Shown here: piece after piece, positions 33,608 through 41,902 of the stretch
How the letters are laid out: the number at the start of each line of letters is the position of its first letter
Numbering within the stretch: the first letter of the stretch is position 1
Assembly: GCA_964528055.1 (NCBI GenBank)
Contig: CAZGQM010000008.1
Location: 83,051 to 147,050 of the forward strand
Direction: 5' to 3'
Length of the DNA: 64,000 nucleotides
From: Geoanaerobacter sp964528055
GTDB lineage: Bacteria; Desulfobacterota; Desulfuromonadia; Geobacterales; DSM-12255
Notes under the pieces: generated by a model
Databases searched by the model: none
Told to the model about the DNA's origin: nothing
What the model saw: the letters and a program-made list of their open reading frames with translations, nothing else
Program-made: the position numbers and the translations under genes

Positions 33608-34975
33608 TTATTTTTCTGTTGTAATTACACGGACTTTTACTTGACCGTCATACAGGATTCTCACCATAGATGCAGGTCGCTGGACAGGTTTTTCGACAAC
33701 ATCATCTCGGCGCAGGCCGGAAAGATCAAGCACCTCGGTCTGCACCTCCTCAAGCTGCCCGATAACCCCTGCCGGCCCCTCCACAAGAACCGTGTCCGGC
33801 TCTACAACCAGACGTCGAAGCCGCTGGTTCCCCGGGAGGCGACCAATGGTCTTCACCTTCACACGAACCGGTTTTCGAACCTTGAGATCTGCTGTCACAC
33901 GGACGGTTGAAGGGTTGACGCTTGTGACGACAACTCCCAACGGTAGATTGAAGTCATCGGTCCTGATTGGAAGAGTGCTGGTGCCTTCCTTCAATTTCGT
34001 CAGGTTGATGTCGGCAACGATATCAAGCTGTTTGGGAGAGGGTATAAGGCTGGAAAATACGTTCAGTTGAACCTCCACCTCTTCAGGAACGCTCTTCACA
34101 AGAACTACTTCATCGGGAAGATTATGAAACTTTATCGGGACGGTGACAGTCACAATCCCCCCCTGCTTCACCGTAATCACCAGCCAGCAGACTATTACAA
34201 TGGCAACAGTAATCAATTTCGGCCAGAAATTCCTCAGCACGCGATCTTTATTAGAAAGCTTTTCGACCGGGGGAGCCATTGCAGCCAGCAGCTCGTTAAG
34301 GCGACCCGAAAGCTGCTCCTGGGATTCGAAGGTCTCAAGCTGGCCTGAAAGGGCCAGAGAGACCTCGCCTCGCTCTTCTGACACCATCACCACTACGGCA
34401 TCCGAGCGCTCGGAAAGGCCGATACCGGCTCTGTGGCGGGTGCCGAGGTTTCTCGGGAGATCAGGATTGAGCGAAAGTGGCAGATGACAGGAGGCTTGGG
34501 CGATCCTCCCATCGCGGATCACTACTGCACCGTCGTGTAGAGGGGTGCCGTTTTTGAAGATCGAGCCGACGAGTTGCCCGGAAACGATCCCATCCAGTGG
34601 GACACCGTGATGCAGGTATTCGTCCAGCGGCTCGCGACGCTGGAAGGCGATTAGTGCTCCAGTCCTCGCAGCCCCCAGAGCGAACAGGGTTGTGGAAAGC
34701 TCCATAAGATCAATCTGCTGAAGGGTCTCCTGCCGACCAAAAAAATTGCGCAACAGGCTGAAACGGTAGAGTGCCTGGCGGATCTCCACCTGGAATATTA
34801 CAATGATGACCACAAAGACAACAGTACCCAGCTCCTGAAGTATCCAGCTGGTCATGAAGAGGCCGAGAGTCCTCGTAGCTATGTAGAGAAGCGCAAGAAA
34901 ACCCAGACCGAGGACGATCTGTAAGGCCTTCGTATTCTTGAACCAGCTGAAGAGCTGGTAGATCAGAACACTCAT
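33608..34975 (-). CDS. cdaA: diadenylate cyclase fused to YbbR-type repeats
   Basis: The 455-residue protein has an N-terminal CdaA-type part: three membrane helices (about 2-60), then the DAC domain (about 85-210) with DGA at 148-150 and GTRHRAG at 178-184, which makes cyclic di-AMP from ATP. A fourth membrane helix (about 252-270) leads to YbbR-like repeats (about 275-450) that lie outside the membrane. In many bacteria CdaA and its regulator CdaR (YbbR) are separate genes; here they are one. The true start may be further upstream: the reading frame extends to CTG 35020 with AGGAGAG before it, adding IPFVRLQDVADIII, which looks like the CdaA N-terminus. Confidence 0.88.
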   Translation of the reverse strand: MSVLIYQLFSWFKNTKALQIVLGLGFLALLYIATRTLGLFMTSWILQELGTVVFVVIIVIFQVEIRQALYRFSLLRNFFGRQETLQQIDLMELSTTLFALGAARTGALIAFQRREPLDEYLHHGVPLDGIVSGQLVGSIFKNGTPLHDGAVVIRDGRIAQASCHLPLSLNPDLPRNLGTRHRAGIGLSERSDAVVVMVSEERGEVSLALSGQLETFESQEQLSGRLNELLAAMAPPVEKLSNKDRVLRNFWPKLITVAIVIVCWLVITVKQGGIVTVTVPIKFHNLPDEVVLVKSVPEEVEVQLNVFSSLIPSPKQLDIVADINLTKLKEGTSTLPIRTDDFNLPLGVVVTSVNPSTVRVTADLKVRKPVRVKVKTIGRLPGNQRLRRLVVEPDTVLVEGPAGVIGQLEEVQTEVLDLSGLRRDDVVEKPVQRPASMVRILYDGQVKVRVITTEK

Positions 34976-35189
34976 GATGATGATGTCGGCGACATCCTGT
35001 AGGCGGACAAACGGGATCAGACTCTCTCCTGGTCAACCTTCTGAAGTATTGTCAGCAAAGCCACAACATACTGGCTCGGATATTTTTACTGGTGCGTAGT
35101 AAACGATTGTGATAAAAACTCATTCGGCCTGGCTGGGTCATGTAAAAGTTGAATTAATAGCATTTTTCAGGGGAAATGGGTAGGTCTAA

Positions 35190-35903
35190 ATGTACAAACT
35201 GACGGATAAAGGTGAGCGGATAAGAGAGATGTTCGACACCATCGCCCCTCGCTATGACCTGCTGAACAGGCTGCTTTCGCTGGGAATAGACCGTCGCTGG
35301 CGAACCTTTGCAGTAAAGCAGATAAAGAGTTTTCCGGGGGGGAAGGTTCTTGACATTGCAACCGGAACCGGCGACATTGCCCTTGAAATAGCCCGTCAGA
35401 CAGCAGATGATGTAACGATCGTAGGTGCCGACATCAGCCGTGAAATGGTGGAGATCGGAATGCAGAAGGTCATCGCATCTCCGTTTGCAGGCCGAATCAC
35501 CTTCGAAATCGCTCCATGCGAGGCCCTGCCGTTCAATGATGGAGAGTTCGACTCCACTACCATAGCCTTCGGCATCCGCAACGTGGTCGACCGTCCGATG
35601 GGGCTCAGCGAGATGCACCGTGTTCTCAAGCCAGGGGGCCGGGCTGTGATACTCGAATTCTCCATGCCCTCGTCACCACTCTTTGAAACGCTTTACCGCT
35701 TCTATTTTCTCACACTCCTCCCAAAGATCGGCGGGCTTTTCTCAAAGCAGAGCGCATACCAGTACCTTCCCGATTCGGTTCAGGAGTTCCCGGCTCGGGA
35801 AGCGTTCAAGGCTATGATGGCCCGGGCCGGCTTCATCAACATCTCCCATCATGACCTCACATTCGGCATTGCGACCGTCTATCTTGGCGACAAAAAACAA
35901 TAA
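35190..35903 (+). CDS. ubiE: demethylmenaquinone methyltransferase
   Basis: UbiE/MenG methylates demethylmenaquinone (and in other organisms 2-polyprenyl-6-methoxy-benzoquinol) with SAM in quinone synthesis. The 237-residue protein has the start VREMFDTIAPRYDLLNRLLS, SAM motif LDIATGTGDIALE, APCEALPFNDGEFD and FGIRNVVDRPMGLSEM HR-type motifs, and the C-terminal IFTLLPKIGGLFS-like block. A menaquinone-using anaerobe fits. ATG is preceded by a weak GGTAGGTC. It is divergent from the cdaA-like gene. Confidence 0.95.
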   Translation: MYKLTDKGERIREMFDTIAPRYDLLNRLLSLGIDRRWRTFAVKQIKSFPGGKVLDIATGTGDIALEIARQTADDVTIVGADISREMVEIGMQKVIASPFAGRITFEIAPCEALPFNDGEFDSTTIAFGIRNVVDRPMGLSEMHRVLKPGGRAVILEFSMPSSPLFETLYRFYFLTLLPKIGGLFSKQSAYQYLPDSVQEFPAREAFKAMMARAGFINISHHDLTFGIATVYLGDKKQ

Positions 35904-36008
35904 TGACTGTCTGTTGCCCGGGGGTCTTTTCTGACTTGATCAGTGTCAGCCCTTGAGGACAGCCTGGATACAATAGCATACCGTGCCGTTGGACCAGCAT
36001 ATACCAGT

Positions 36009-36040
36009 AAGGCCGGCCCCATCAGGGAGACCGGCCTTTT
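36009..36040 (+). terminator. intrinsic terminator downstream of ubiE
   Basis: AAGGCCGG and CCGGCCTT form an 8-base stem around CCCCATCAGGGAGA with a short T-run (TTTTC). It is about 105 bases after the ubiE stop. Confidence 0.7.
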
Positions 36041-36070
36041 CAGCTGTGACGTCAGGAGATGCCTGGATGC

Positions 36071-38446
36071 CTATGGACGCTCAGGTGAACTCCAAGCGCC
36101 GGTGCTTCTGCTCCACTTGACAAGGTAGGTCATGGCTTCAGTAGTACCTGTGGCGAGCGAGGTCAGAGTGCCGTCTGTGAAGGCCGATGTACCCTTCCCA
36201 AATACGACGGGAGTTGTTGCAATAGCGGTAGCACTGACCGACATGTTCAGGTGCCCGTCATCAAGGTAGTCGATTGTGTCATAGATGAGCCGGCGGCTGT
36301 AGGTGCGGGCATGGGCATAGGCACCTGCATCCCTTTTAAAGTATACTACGTTGGAAACGGCACCCATCAGTTTCATTTTGTTAGCATAAACTCCAGTTGC
36401 AGCTGTCGTCCAGTCAGCTGCTACTGCTTCGGTTGGAGAAGCATTCCCCAGTGTGCTTGTCCTGTATGCTCTCACTGTCGTTGGGACACTTGGCTCAACT
36501 GCTATCGAGATGCCGGTATTTTTGCTGTTGAAGATATCGATCGCAAGCTGCAGAGCTGCCTGATATGCTGCGGACTGCGGCTCAAGGAAGTACTGGTCAA
36601 ACGCCGAGATGGTCGTGATGGCGTGACCTCCTTCGGAGGCATGACACTTGTTGCAGGCTGCGGTGATCGTCTTCTGATCAATTGTCAGAGTGTGATTGCC
36701 TGCAGCATAATGACAGGCAATGCATGGTCCGTTGGAGACAAGAGCGGTATCAGCCGCAGTTATCCCATCTTGACCGATGATTGCTGGGGTCCCGAGTATC
36801 CTGTGAATACTGGAGATGATTCCCCCATCCTGAGTAGATTTGAGTGAGTTCAGGTAGGTAGTCGATGTATCTGCTGCAAGACCTGAAGCGCCGGTTGAAA
36901 GGTTCAAAAAGCCCATCTTGACATACATGGTGGTTGCCGACTGCTTGTAATGGGTGCGGCTATAGTTCGTACTGGCAGCGGTTATGGCGCCCGGGTCATT
37001 CTGGCGGGAGTCATGGCACTGGATGCAGAGATTGGACCCCTTAACGTCCGGATACGCTTTCTTGCCGTAATTCAGTGCATACCCTATCGGTTGCCAGCCG
37101 TTTCTCCCAGTATAATTCGTAAAGATAGTCCCTGAAAGCGTACGCAATGTCCCGTCGGCCGGGTTGGTATGGCAACCCCAGCATGCAAGCACCTGTCCCG
37201 TAGCCGTTACCGGTTGAGCGGTGCCATTTGGAGTTGCGAGGATGCCGACAAAGCCTGTTGCATTATGGCATCTGTTGCATCCCGCACTGGTATGATCATT
37301 CCAGACACCGCCAGGCACCGTGGCTGCCATCACGGCATTGGTCATGCCGACGCTGCGGTCGTAGGTCCCGTCGCTCTTTTTGGGATATGCTTCCTGTGCG
37401 GCGTATTTAGCTGTCAGGAGACCACCGGCGTGACCGGATTGCCCCCACTCCGTGTAGATTGTTGGCACAACCGCAGTATTTGCAACGTACGTCCCTGCTG
37501 CAGTGCGGGTTAATGTACTGGTATTGGTCTTCGCCTCATGACCATGGCAGTCGAAACAGGGATCAGGGTTCACTGAAGCGTCCGGCAGTGTGAATCGTAT
37601 CCCGTAGCCATTGATCGCGGTTCCAGCTACGTTACCAGGATTAGAGTAGTAGTGTGTTGTGGCAATGATCCTGTACCATGCGGTGTCATGCTCGAAAGCA
37701 GCGGTGGTCGTACCGCCGGATGCAGTGGCGACCAGAGTGCCGTTGGGGTTGATGTAGGTATGGCACTGGGTGCAAAGCCGGTATTGATTATTCGCACTGG
37801 GAACGGCTGCCCCCACAGTGGTGCTTGGGGTCCAGCCGGCGTCGATACGCAGGTCCTGAGGCTTATGGGTTACATGGCATGTATTGCACTTGATCGGCTC
37901 TCCGGTTCCTGCAGCAAGAGCGCCCGGGGCATTGACCAGAGCATCCATCACCGTCTTGTCGCCGGTATAGCCGAATTTTGCCGCCAGCAAGGCGCCCTGA
38001 TGGGTGTGGCAGCGGTTGCACTTCTGTGCTTCCTCAATTGTGACGCCAAGATGCTTTGACCCCTCATAGGCGGTTACGAGAGGATACTTGTTAATAGCAG
38101 GGAACTCGGCGGTCCTGCCAGAGTTGTCATGACAATCCTTGCACTGCACATAGTTCGGCTTGGGATACGGAATGGGGCCGATGCCGTTATGCATGGCTCC
38201 GCCACCGTGGCAGTCCTGACAACCGACCGAGTTCAGGGCATGCACGGATACCTGATATTTTCCATATATGGCATCTCCGGTAAGGGTCTCGACCGAAGCG
38301 CTGTGGCATTGTGCGCAAAGAGCCTCATTCACCTTGGCTACTCCGCCAGATGTTCCTTCCCTGCTGTCTGAACCGCAACCGCCGATGACTGCTGTCGAGA
38401 TCAACAATGCAAGCATTGCCGAATACGTGAAGATGTCTCTACTCAT
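36071..38446 (-). CDS. 12-heme outer-membrane lipoprotein c-type cytochrome (OmcB-like)
   Basis: The 791-residue protein starts with a signal peptide ending VIGGCGS, a lipobox, so it is anchored in the outer membrane. I count 12 CxxCH motifs (CAQCH, CQDCH, CKDCH, CNRCH, CNTCH, CTQCH, CFDCH, CNRCH, CWGCH, CIQCH, CIACH, CNKCH). In Geobacter the OmcB-type outer cytochrome has 12 hemes and receives electrons through a porin from a periplasmic cytochrome. The gene is the last of a three-gene run porin-8-heme-12-heme, 24 bases after the 8-heme gene. The last 150 residues have no heme motif and may be a beta-rich contact domain. Confidence 0.88.
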   Translation of the reverse strand: MSRDIFTYSAMLALLISTAVIGGCGSDSREGTSGGVAKVNEALCAQCHSASVETLTGDAIYGKYQVSVHALNSVGCQDCHGGGAMHNGIGPIPYPKPNYVQCKDCHDNSGRTAEFPAINKYPLVTAYEGSKHLGVTIEEAQKCNRCHTHQGALLAAKFGYTGDKTVMDALVNAPGALAAGTGEPIKCNTCHVTHKPQDLRIDAGWTPSTTVGAAVPSANNQYRLCTQCHTYINPNGTLVATASGGTTTAAFEHDTAWYRIIATTHYYSNPGNVAGTAINGYGIRFTLPDASVNPDPCFDCHGHEAKTNTSTLTRTAAGTYVANTAVVPTIYTEWGQSGHAGGLLTAKYAAQEAYPKKSDGTYDRSVGMTNAVMAATVPGGVWNDHTSAGCNRCHNATGFVGILATPNGTAQPVTATGQVLACWGCHTNPADGTLRTLSGTIFTNYTGRNGWQPIGYALNYGKKAYPDVKGSNLCIQCHDSRQNDPGAITAASTNYSRTHYKQSATTMYVKMGFLNLSTGASGLAADTSTTYLNSLKSTQDGGIISSIHRILGTPAIIGQDGITAADTALVSNGPCIACHYAAGNHTLTIDQKTITAACNKCHASEGGHAITTISAFDQYFLEPQSAAYQAALQLAIDIFNSKNTGISIAVEPSVPTTVRAYRTSTLGNASPTEAVAADWTTAATGVYANKMKLMGAVSNVVYFKRDAGAYAHARTYSRRLIYDTIDYLDDGHLNMSVSATAIATTPVVFGKGTSAFTDGTLTSLATGTTEAMTYLVKWSRSTGAWSSPERP

Positions 38447-38470
38447 GCTGATTCCTCCTTATGGGAATTT

Positions 38471-39160
38471 TCAATAGGTCCCTGGCAGATGGCACTTGCG
38501 GCATACCTTGCCGTCCGTCCGATCCTTTAGATTGCCGGATTTCCAGCTCTTCGGATGCGGCCTGACCTTGCCCGACGAATGGCAGCGAACACAGACATCT
38601 CCCTCAGGATGGCACGTTGCGCACGACTGGAGATTTCTTCGTGCCTCTGTGGCATGCTCACTGGCAGAAGCGGGTGAATACCCTTGGCTTATTCCCAGAG
38701 ACATATGGGACTTGATCCTCATGTTCCCCTTAGGAAAGCGTGAGTGGCAATCGTTGCAGTACTTCTGGTCATGACAGCGCTTGCAACTCTGTGGATTGTC
38801 CTGGGCCTTAATCGGATGTATGCTCGTAAAATCGCTGCGGTGACTTTTTGGCATGTAATTCAGCCCTGCAGCGTCTTTTTCGAGACTGGCATCAATCCCG
38901 CCGCCAGAGTGACAGTCAAGGCAGAATGACTGTTTATGGCACTGGATACAATTCTGCCCCGTTCGACTTGCCATGGTCCGGTGTTCGCGAAGCCAGTCCA
39001 TCCCATGGTTGGGGGCCACGCCTTCGACCTTGTGGCATTCGTTGCATTCGATGATCTTCATTTCAGCATAGTCTTTATGTGACTGCTTTTGCGCCGCTGC
39101 CTGCTGTACATACATGACTGACAGAACGCCGATGAAAATTAGAACCCAATACTTCCTCAC
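38471..39160 (-). CDS. 8-heme periplasmic c-type cytochrome (OmaB-like)
   Basis: The 229-residue protein has a signal peptide (about 1-23, ending AAAQK) and eight CxxCH motifs (CNECH, CIQCH, CLDCH, CKRCH, CNDCH, CATCH, CVRCH, CRKCH). It is small and compact, like OmaB, the periplasmic member of Geobacter porin-cytochrome conduits that hands electrons into the porin. It lies between the porin (15 bases upstream) and the 12-heme cytochrome (24 bases downstream), with GGGGGTGCACCTGTG before the ATG giving only a fair binding site. The heme ligation and redox potentials cannot be stated. Confidence 0.88.
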   Translation of the reverse strand: MRKYWVLIFIGVLSVMYVQQAAAQKQSHKDYAEMKIIECNECHKVEGVAPNHGMDWLREHRTMASRTGQNCIQCHKQSFCLDCHSGGGIDASLEKDAAGLNYMPKSHRSDFTSIHPIKAQDNPQSCKRCHDQKYCNDCHSRFPKGNMRIKSHMSLGISQGYSPASASEHATEARRNLQSCATCHPEGDVCVRCHSSGKVRPHPKSWKSGNLKDRTDGKVCRKCHLPGTY

Positions 39161-39175
39161 AGGTGCACCCCCTTT

Positions 39176-40387
39176 CTAAAAGTCGTAATCGAATGCCAGA
39201 CGACCACTGATGTTTTCTTTGTAATGGATGTTAACATCGTTCTGGATTCGACCTGAAACCACCATATTTCTGGCAATCTTGTATTTGCCGCCCAGCCAGT
39301 AGCGACGGGCTATTTCGTCGTTGGTGAGGCTGTCACGCTGGTAGACATCGTAATTTATACCGCCGGAGATTTCTGTAGCAGTGCCCAACTCGTACAAAGC
39401 GTCTGCGATGAACCCATTGGTGCTGCCGTAATATCCGTGACGTTTGTCATATTCGACACCCAGTTTGAAATGTTCAATCGGCCGAAAACCGATACCGACA
39501 TGATAAACGTCTGCAGTTGCACCTTCATCATAGAACTGGCGGTTGTAACCTGCATTCACTGAAACCATTTCATTAAAGGTGTAGTCAATTCGGAATATCC
39601 CTTCCTGATAGCGGTCAACGGCAAACACCGAATAGATAGATGTATAATCAAAGGTCGGATAGCTCTGGAACCACTCAGCGGTAAATATCAGGTTGCTCTG
39701 AGGAAAGTATTTCACGCCTGCCTGCAACTCATTGAATGTCTCTGTAGCCAAGTCGAAGCGGGTATTTCCATAGAGCCTAAGGCTGTTGAACAGGTACTGC
39801 TTGAATGCAGCGCCGATCTGATCACGTGAGACATCTCCCTGGTCCCATTTGCGAAACCAGGAGAGCTCCAGATCGGTTTTCTGAAAGTCGACCAGATTTG
39901 CAGCAAGGCCTAGAGCAGTATTTCTGCCGGCTCCAAGCTCTCCGGTTTCACCGAAGATGACGTCTCGTCCGCCAAGCACCGTGAAAGCCACCGGACCGAC
40001 GTTCTTGAGAGTAACCAGGGCACCATCGATAATTGCAGATCCTGCAGCCAAGTTTACAAATTGGCGCCCCAGCCTGAAGTCAATCTTTCCGTAGAGATCG
40101 CGGTAATCACCGTAGAGGTAATAAAGCCTCCCCCCTCCCCCTTCGCCGGCATTCAGATCCTGATTCAGCCTGCCATAACCATAGATATTGAATTTGCCTT
40201 CATTGTCGATATTGGTAATTCCCAAACGCAGATACTCTGCAAATTGAACCTGCCTGCGCTCAATCAGTTCATTATTGAAAAACATGAACTGTGTGGAACT
40301 TCTGCCGTGAATCTCAGCGGAGTAGCATGCGGCTGTAGAAACGACACTGAGAATCAACGTCAGTAACAGATTCCTGATAATCCCCAT
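39176..40387 (-). CDS. outer-membrane beta-barrel porin of the cytochrome conduit (OmbB-like)
   Basis: The 403-residue protein has a signal peptide (about 1-24, ending CYSAE) and then repeated amphipathic strands rich in Tyr, Phe and Gly (GKIDFRLGRQFVNLAAG, LRLYGNTRFDLATETFNELQ, VYHVGIGFRPIEHFKLGVEY). It ends in the aromatic FDYDF typical of barrel proteins. It has no heme motif. In OmbB-OmaB-OmcB-type conduits the porin sheathes the cytochrome complex. It is the first gene of the operon, with GGAGG before ATG. Confidence 0.85.
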   Translation of the reverse strand: MGIIRNLLLTLILSVVSTAACYSAEIHGRSSTQFMFFNNELIERRQVQFAEYLRLGITNIDNEGKFNIYGYGRLNQDLNAGEGGGGRLYYLYGDYRDLYGKIDFRLGRQFVNLAAGSAIIDGALVTLKNVGPVAFTVLGGRDVIFGETGELGAGRNTALGLAANLVDFQKTDLELSWFRKWDQGDVSRDQIGAAFKQYLFNSLRLYGNTRFDLATETFNELQAGVKYFPQSNLIFTAEWFQSYPTFDYTSIYSVFAVDRYQEGIFRIDYTFNEMVSVNAGYNRQFYDEGATADVYHVGIGFRPIEHFKLGVEYDKRHGYYGSTNGFIADALYELGTATEISGGINYDVYQRDSLTNDEIARRYWLGGKYKIARNMVVSGRIQNDVNIHYKENISGRLAFDYDF

Positions 40388-40547
40388 CAGTCGACCTCCT
40401 TTCTATTAGATTAATCGTTGCATAACCATCCACACTTTGTTACCTCCTCTGATAGATGGTCGGATTGTGGCCTGCATATAACCAGATTTCGGGGTTTACT
40501 TTGCACCTTACCGTTCAAGCACGTACATACATTGCCGATTAAAAACT

Positions 40548-40583
40548 AACGCCGCGAAATACATATAACACTTGCGCGGCGTT
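40548..40583 (-). terminator. intrinsic terminator in the leader of the conduit operon
   Basis: On the minus strand AACGCCGCG (40583-40575) pairs with CGCGGCGTT (40556-40548), 18-base loop, followed by AGTTTTTAATC. It lies about 160 bases before the porin ATG and on the same strand, so transcription from an upstream promoter would stop here unless antitermination occurs. No known riboswitch aptamer was recognised in front of it. The alternative is the end of a separate small transcript. Confidence 0.75.
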
Positions 40584-40747
40584 AAAAATATCATCGGCAT
40601 CTCAATTAAAAGACAACCGCTTCTTTATGTATTGTACCTGCATGTAATTATGCCGTCACCGGGGTGCAAATTCAATCAACAGAGGACATTAGTTTCAGGT
40701 TAACTTTATGTCATTTAAATGTATCTGCTTCTATGCTCTCCTGTTAT

Positions 40748-40773
40748 CTAACGTTAAATTGAACTAACGTTCT
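40748..40773. promoter_or_regulatory. inverted repeat, probable operator
   Basis: AACGTTA (40750-40756) and TAACGTT (40765-40771) form an inverted repeat with an 8-base gap; the first half-site is itself palindromic as TAACGTTA. It lies in the intergenic region between the conduit operon (minus) and a short plus-strand open frame. It looks like a dimeric regulator binding site. Confidence 0.5.
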
Positions 40774-40844
40774 GAGGATAGCTTGATTGAGGCAATTTTG
40801 TGTAAGAGTAATGGTGGGAAAATATAGAGGTAGGGAGGTGAAAA

Positions 40845-40997
40845 GTGATTCCTGATTATATTATCCATCAGATAATAACTGAAATATTCGGCGGACTATG
40901 TGTAACCAGCAGTCAGGAGGTCGAGCTTCATGCAACTACCGGCGATGTGAACGGGGTGATAGCCGCTGAGCGGCCCCTCCTCAGGCGGTTTGCATGA
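40845..40997 (+). CDS. hypothetical small protein (50 residues)
   Basis: A GTG start with GGGAGGTG eight bases upstream opens a 50-residue frame: IPDYIIHQIITEIFGG near the start and GVIAAERPLLRRFA at the end, stop TGA at 40995-40997. I do not recognise a family. Amino acid composition is protein-like, and the binding site is strong. It ends five bases before the convergent stop of the cation efflux gene. It could be chance, but the site and context favour a real gene. Confidence 0.55.
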   Translation: MIPDYIIHQIITEIFGGLCVTSSQEVELHATTGDVNGVIAAERPLLRRFA

Positions 40998-41002
40998 TGG
41001 AT

Positions 41003-41902
41003 CTATAGTCGTATCAAGTCTTCGTGCTCCTCTTCATGAGGGTTGATGTGAATCATGACATCTCCTACGTTGCTGAAGCGCTGGAAAATGAGACGCTTAA
41101 CTTCCGTGGCGATTGCATGAGACTGCTTTACGGTCATTTCAGGATCCATTTCAAGCTTAAGGTCCAAAATTACATACTGACCGGATCGCCGGCCTCGGAT
41201 CTCATGAAGATGCTCGACTCCGGGAACAGCAACGGCGATGGTTGCCACCGAGGAGATCAGCTCCTCAGGGGGTTGTCCGTCCATGAGGTCGTGTGCAGCA
41301 TTCCTGAATGTCTCCCAGCCGATGTGGAAGATGAAGAAGGCTGTCAGTCCGGCAGCGAGTGGGTCCATGACATACAGACCAAAGTATGCTCCGCCTACGC
41401 CTGCAAGCGTTGCGATCGAGGTTAAGGCATCCTTGCGGTGATCTTTGGCGATTGACTCAACGGCAGGGCTCCCCAAACGTTTCGACACGGTTCTTGTATA
41501 ACGGAAAAGCGTCTCCTTGATAATGATGGTGGCAAATGCTGCGAAAACGGCGATCAGCTGGGGCTCCTGATACTGCCCCTCTCTGATGGTCTCCCAGGCC
41601 TTGTAGAGGATCCCGCCGCCCGTGGAGAAAATTACCAGAGAAACCAGGATGGCGGAGATACTTTCAGCCTTGCCGTGCCCGTAGGGATGCTTGTCGTCGT
41701 AGGGTTTACGCCCAATCTTCAGTGCGATAATGGTAGAGAGGATTGCTATGAAATCGCAGGCACTCTCCACCCCGTCGGCAAAGACCGCCTCCGAACCGCC
41801 GAAATAGCCAGCCGAGAGTTTCATCACCATCAAAAGCGCATTTATCCAGAATCCAATTGCGATGATCCTGTCTGCCTGCCCAAAACGTTCATTTCTATCC
41901 AT
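41003..41902 (-). CDS. cation diffusion facilitator (CDF) family transporter
   Basis: The 299-residue protein has six membrane helices (about 10-35 to 190-210) and a C-terminal cytoplasmic domain (about 215-299) as in CDF proteins. Metal-site motifs are visible: S-x-A-x-x-D-G-V-E-S-x-x-D as ADGVESACDFIA, HPYGHGKAESISA, and DHRKDALTSI. These exporters move Zn, Fe, Mn or Co out of the cytoplasm using the proton gradient; the metal here is not determinable. The frame extends to 42052, but ATG 41902 has GGGAG before it and starts eight bases inside recJ. Confidence 0.9.
   Translation of the reverse strand: MDRNERFGQADRIIAIGFWINALLMVMKLSAGYFGGSEAVFADGVESACDFIAILSTIIALKIGRKPYDDKHPYGHGKAESISAILVSLVIFSTGGGILYKAWETIREGQYQEPQLIAVFAAFATIIIKETLFRYTRTVSKRLGSPAVESIAKDHRKDALTSIATLAGVGGAYFGLYVMDPLAAGLTAFFIFHIGWETFRNAAHDLMDGQPPEELISSVATIAVAVPGVEHLHEIRGRRSGQYVILDLKLEMDPEMTVKQSHAIATEVKRLIFQRFSNVGDVMIHINPHEEEHEDLIRL

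Noticed and set aside
36251..36847. 198-codon open frame on the plus strand
   Set aside because: It is the antisense shadow of the 12-heme cytochrome, giving the false Cys-rich look.
40388..40700. GEMM or other known riboswitch in the conduit leader
   Set aside because: The conserved GEMM strings (GGACG-AAAGCC and GACAGCCGGGT) are absent, so only a terminator is claimed.
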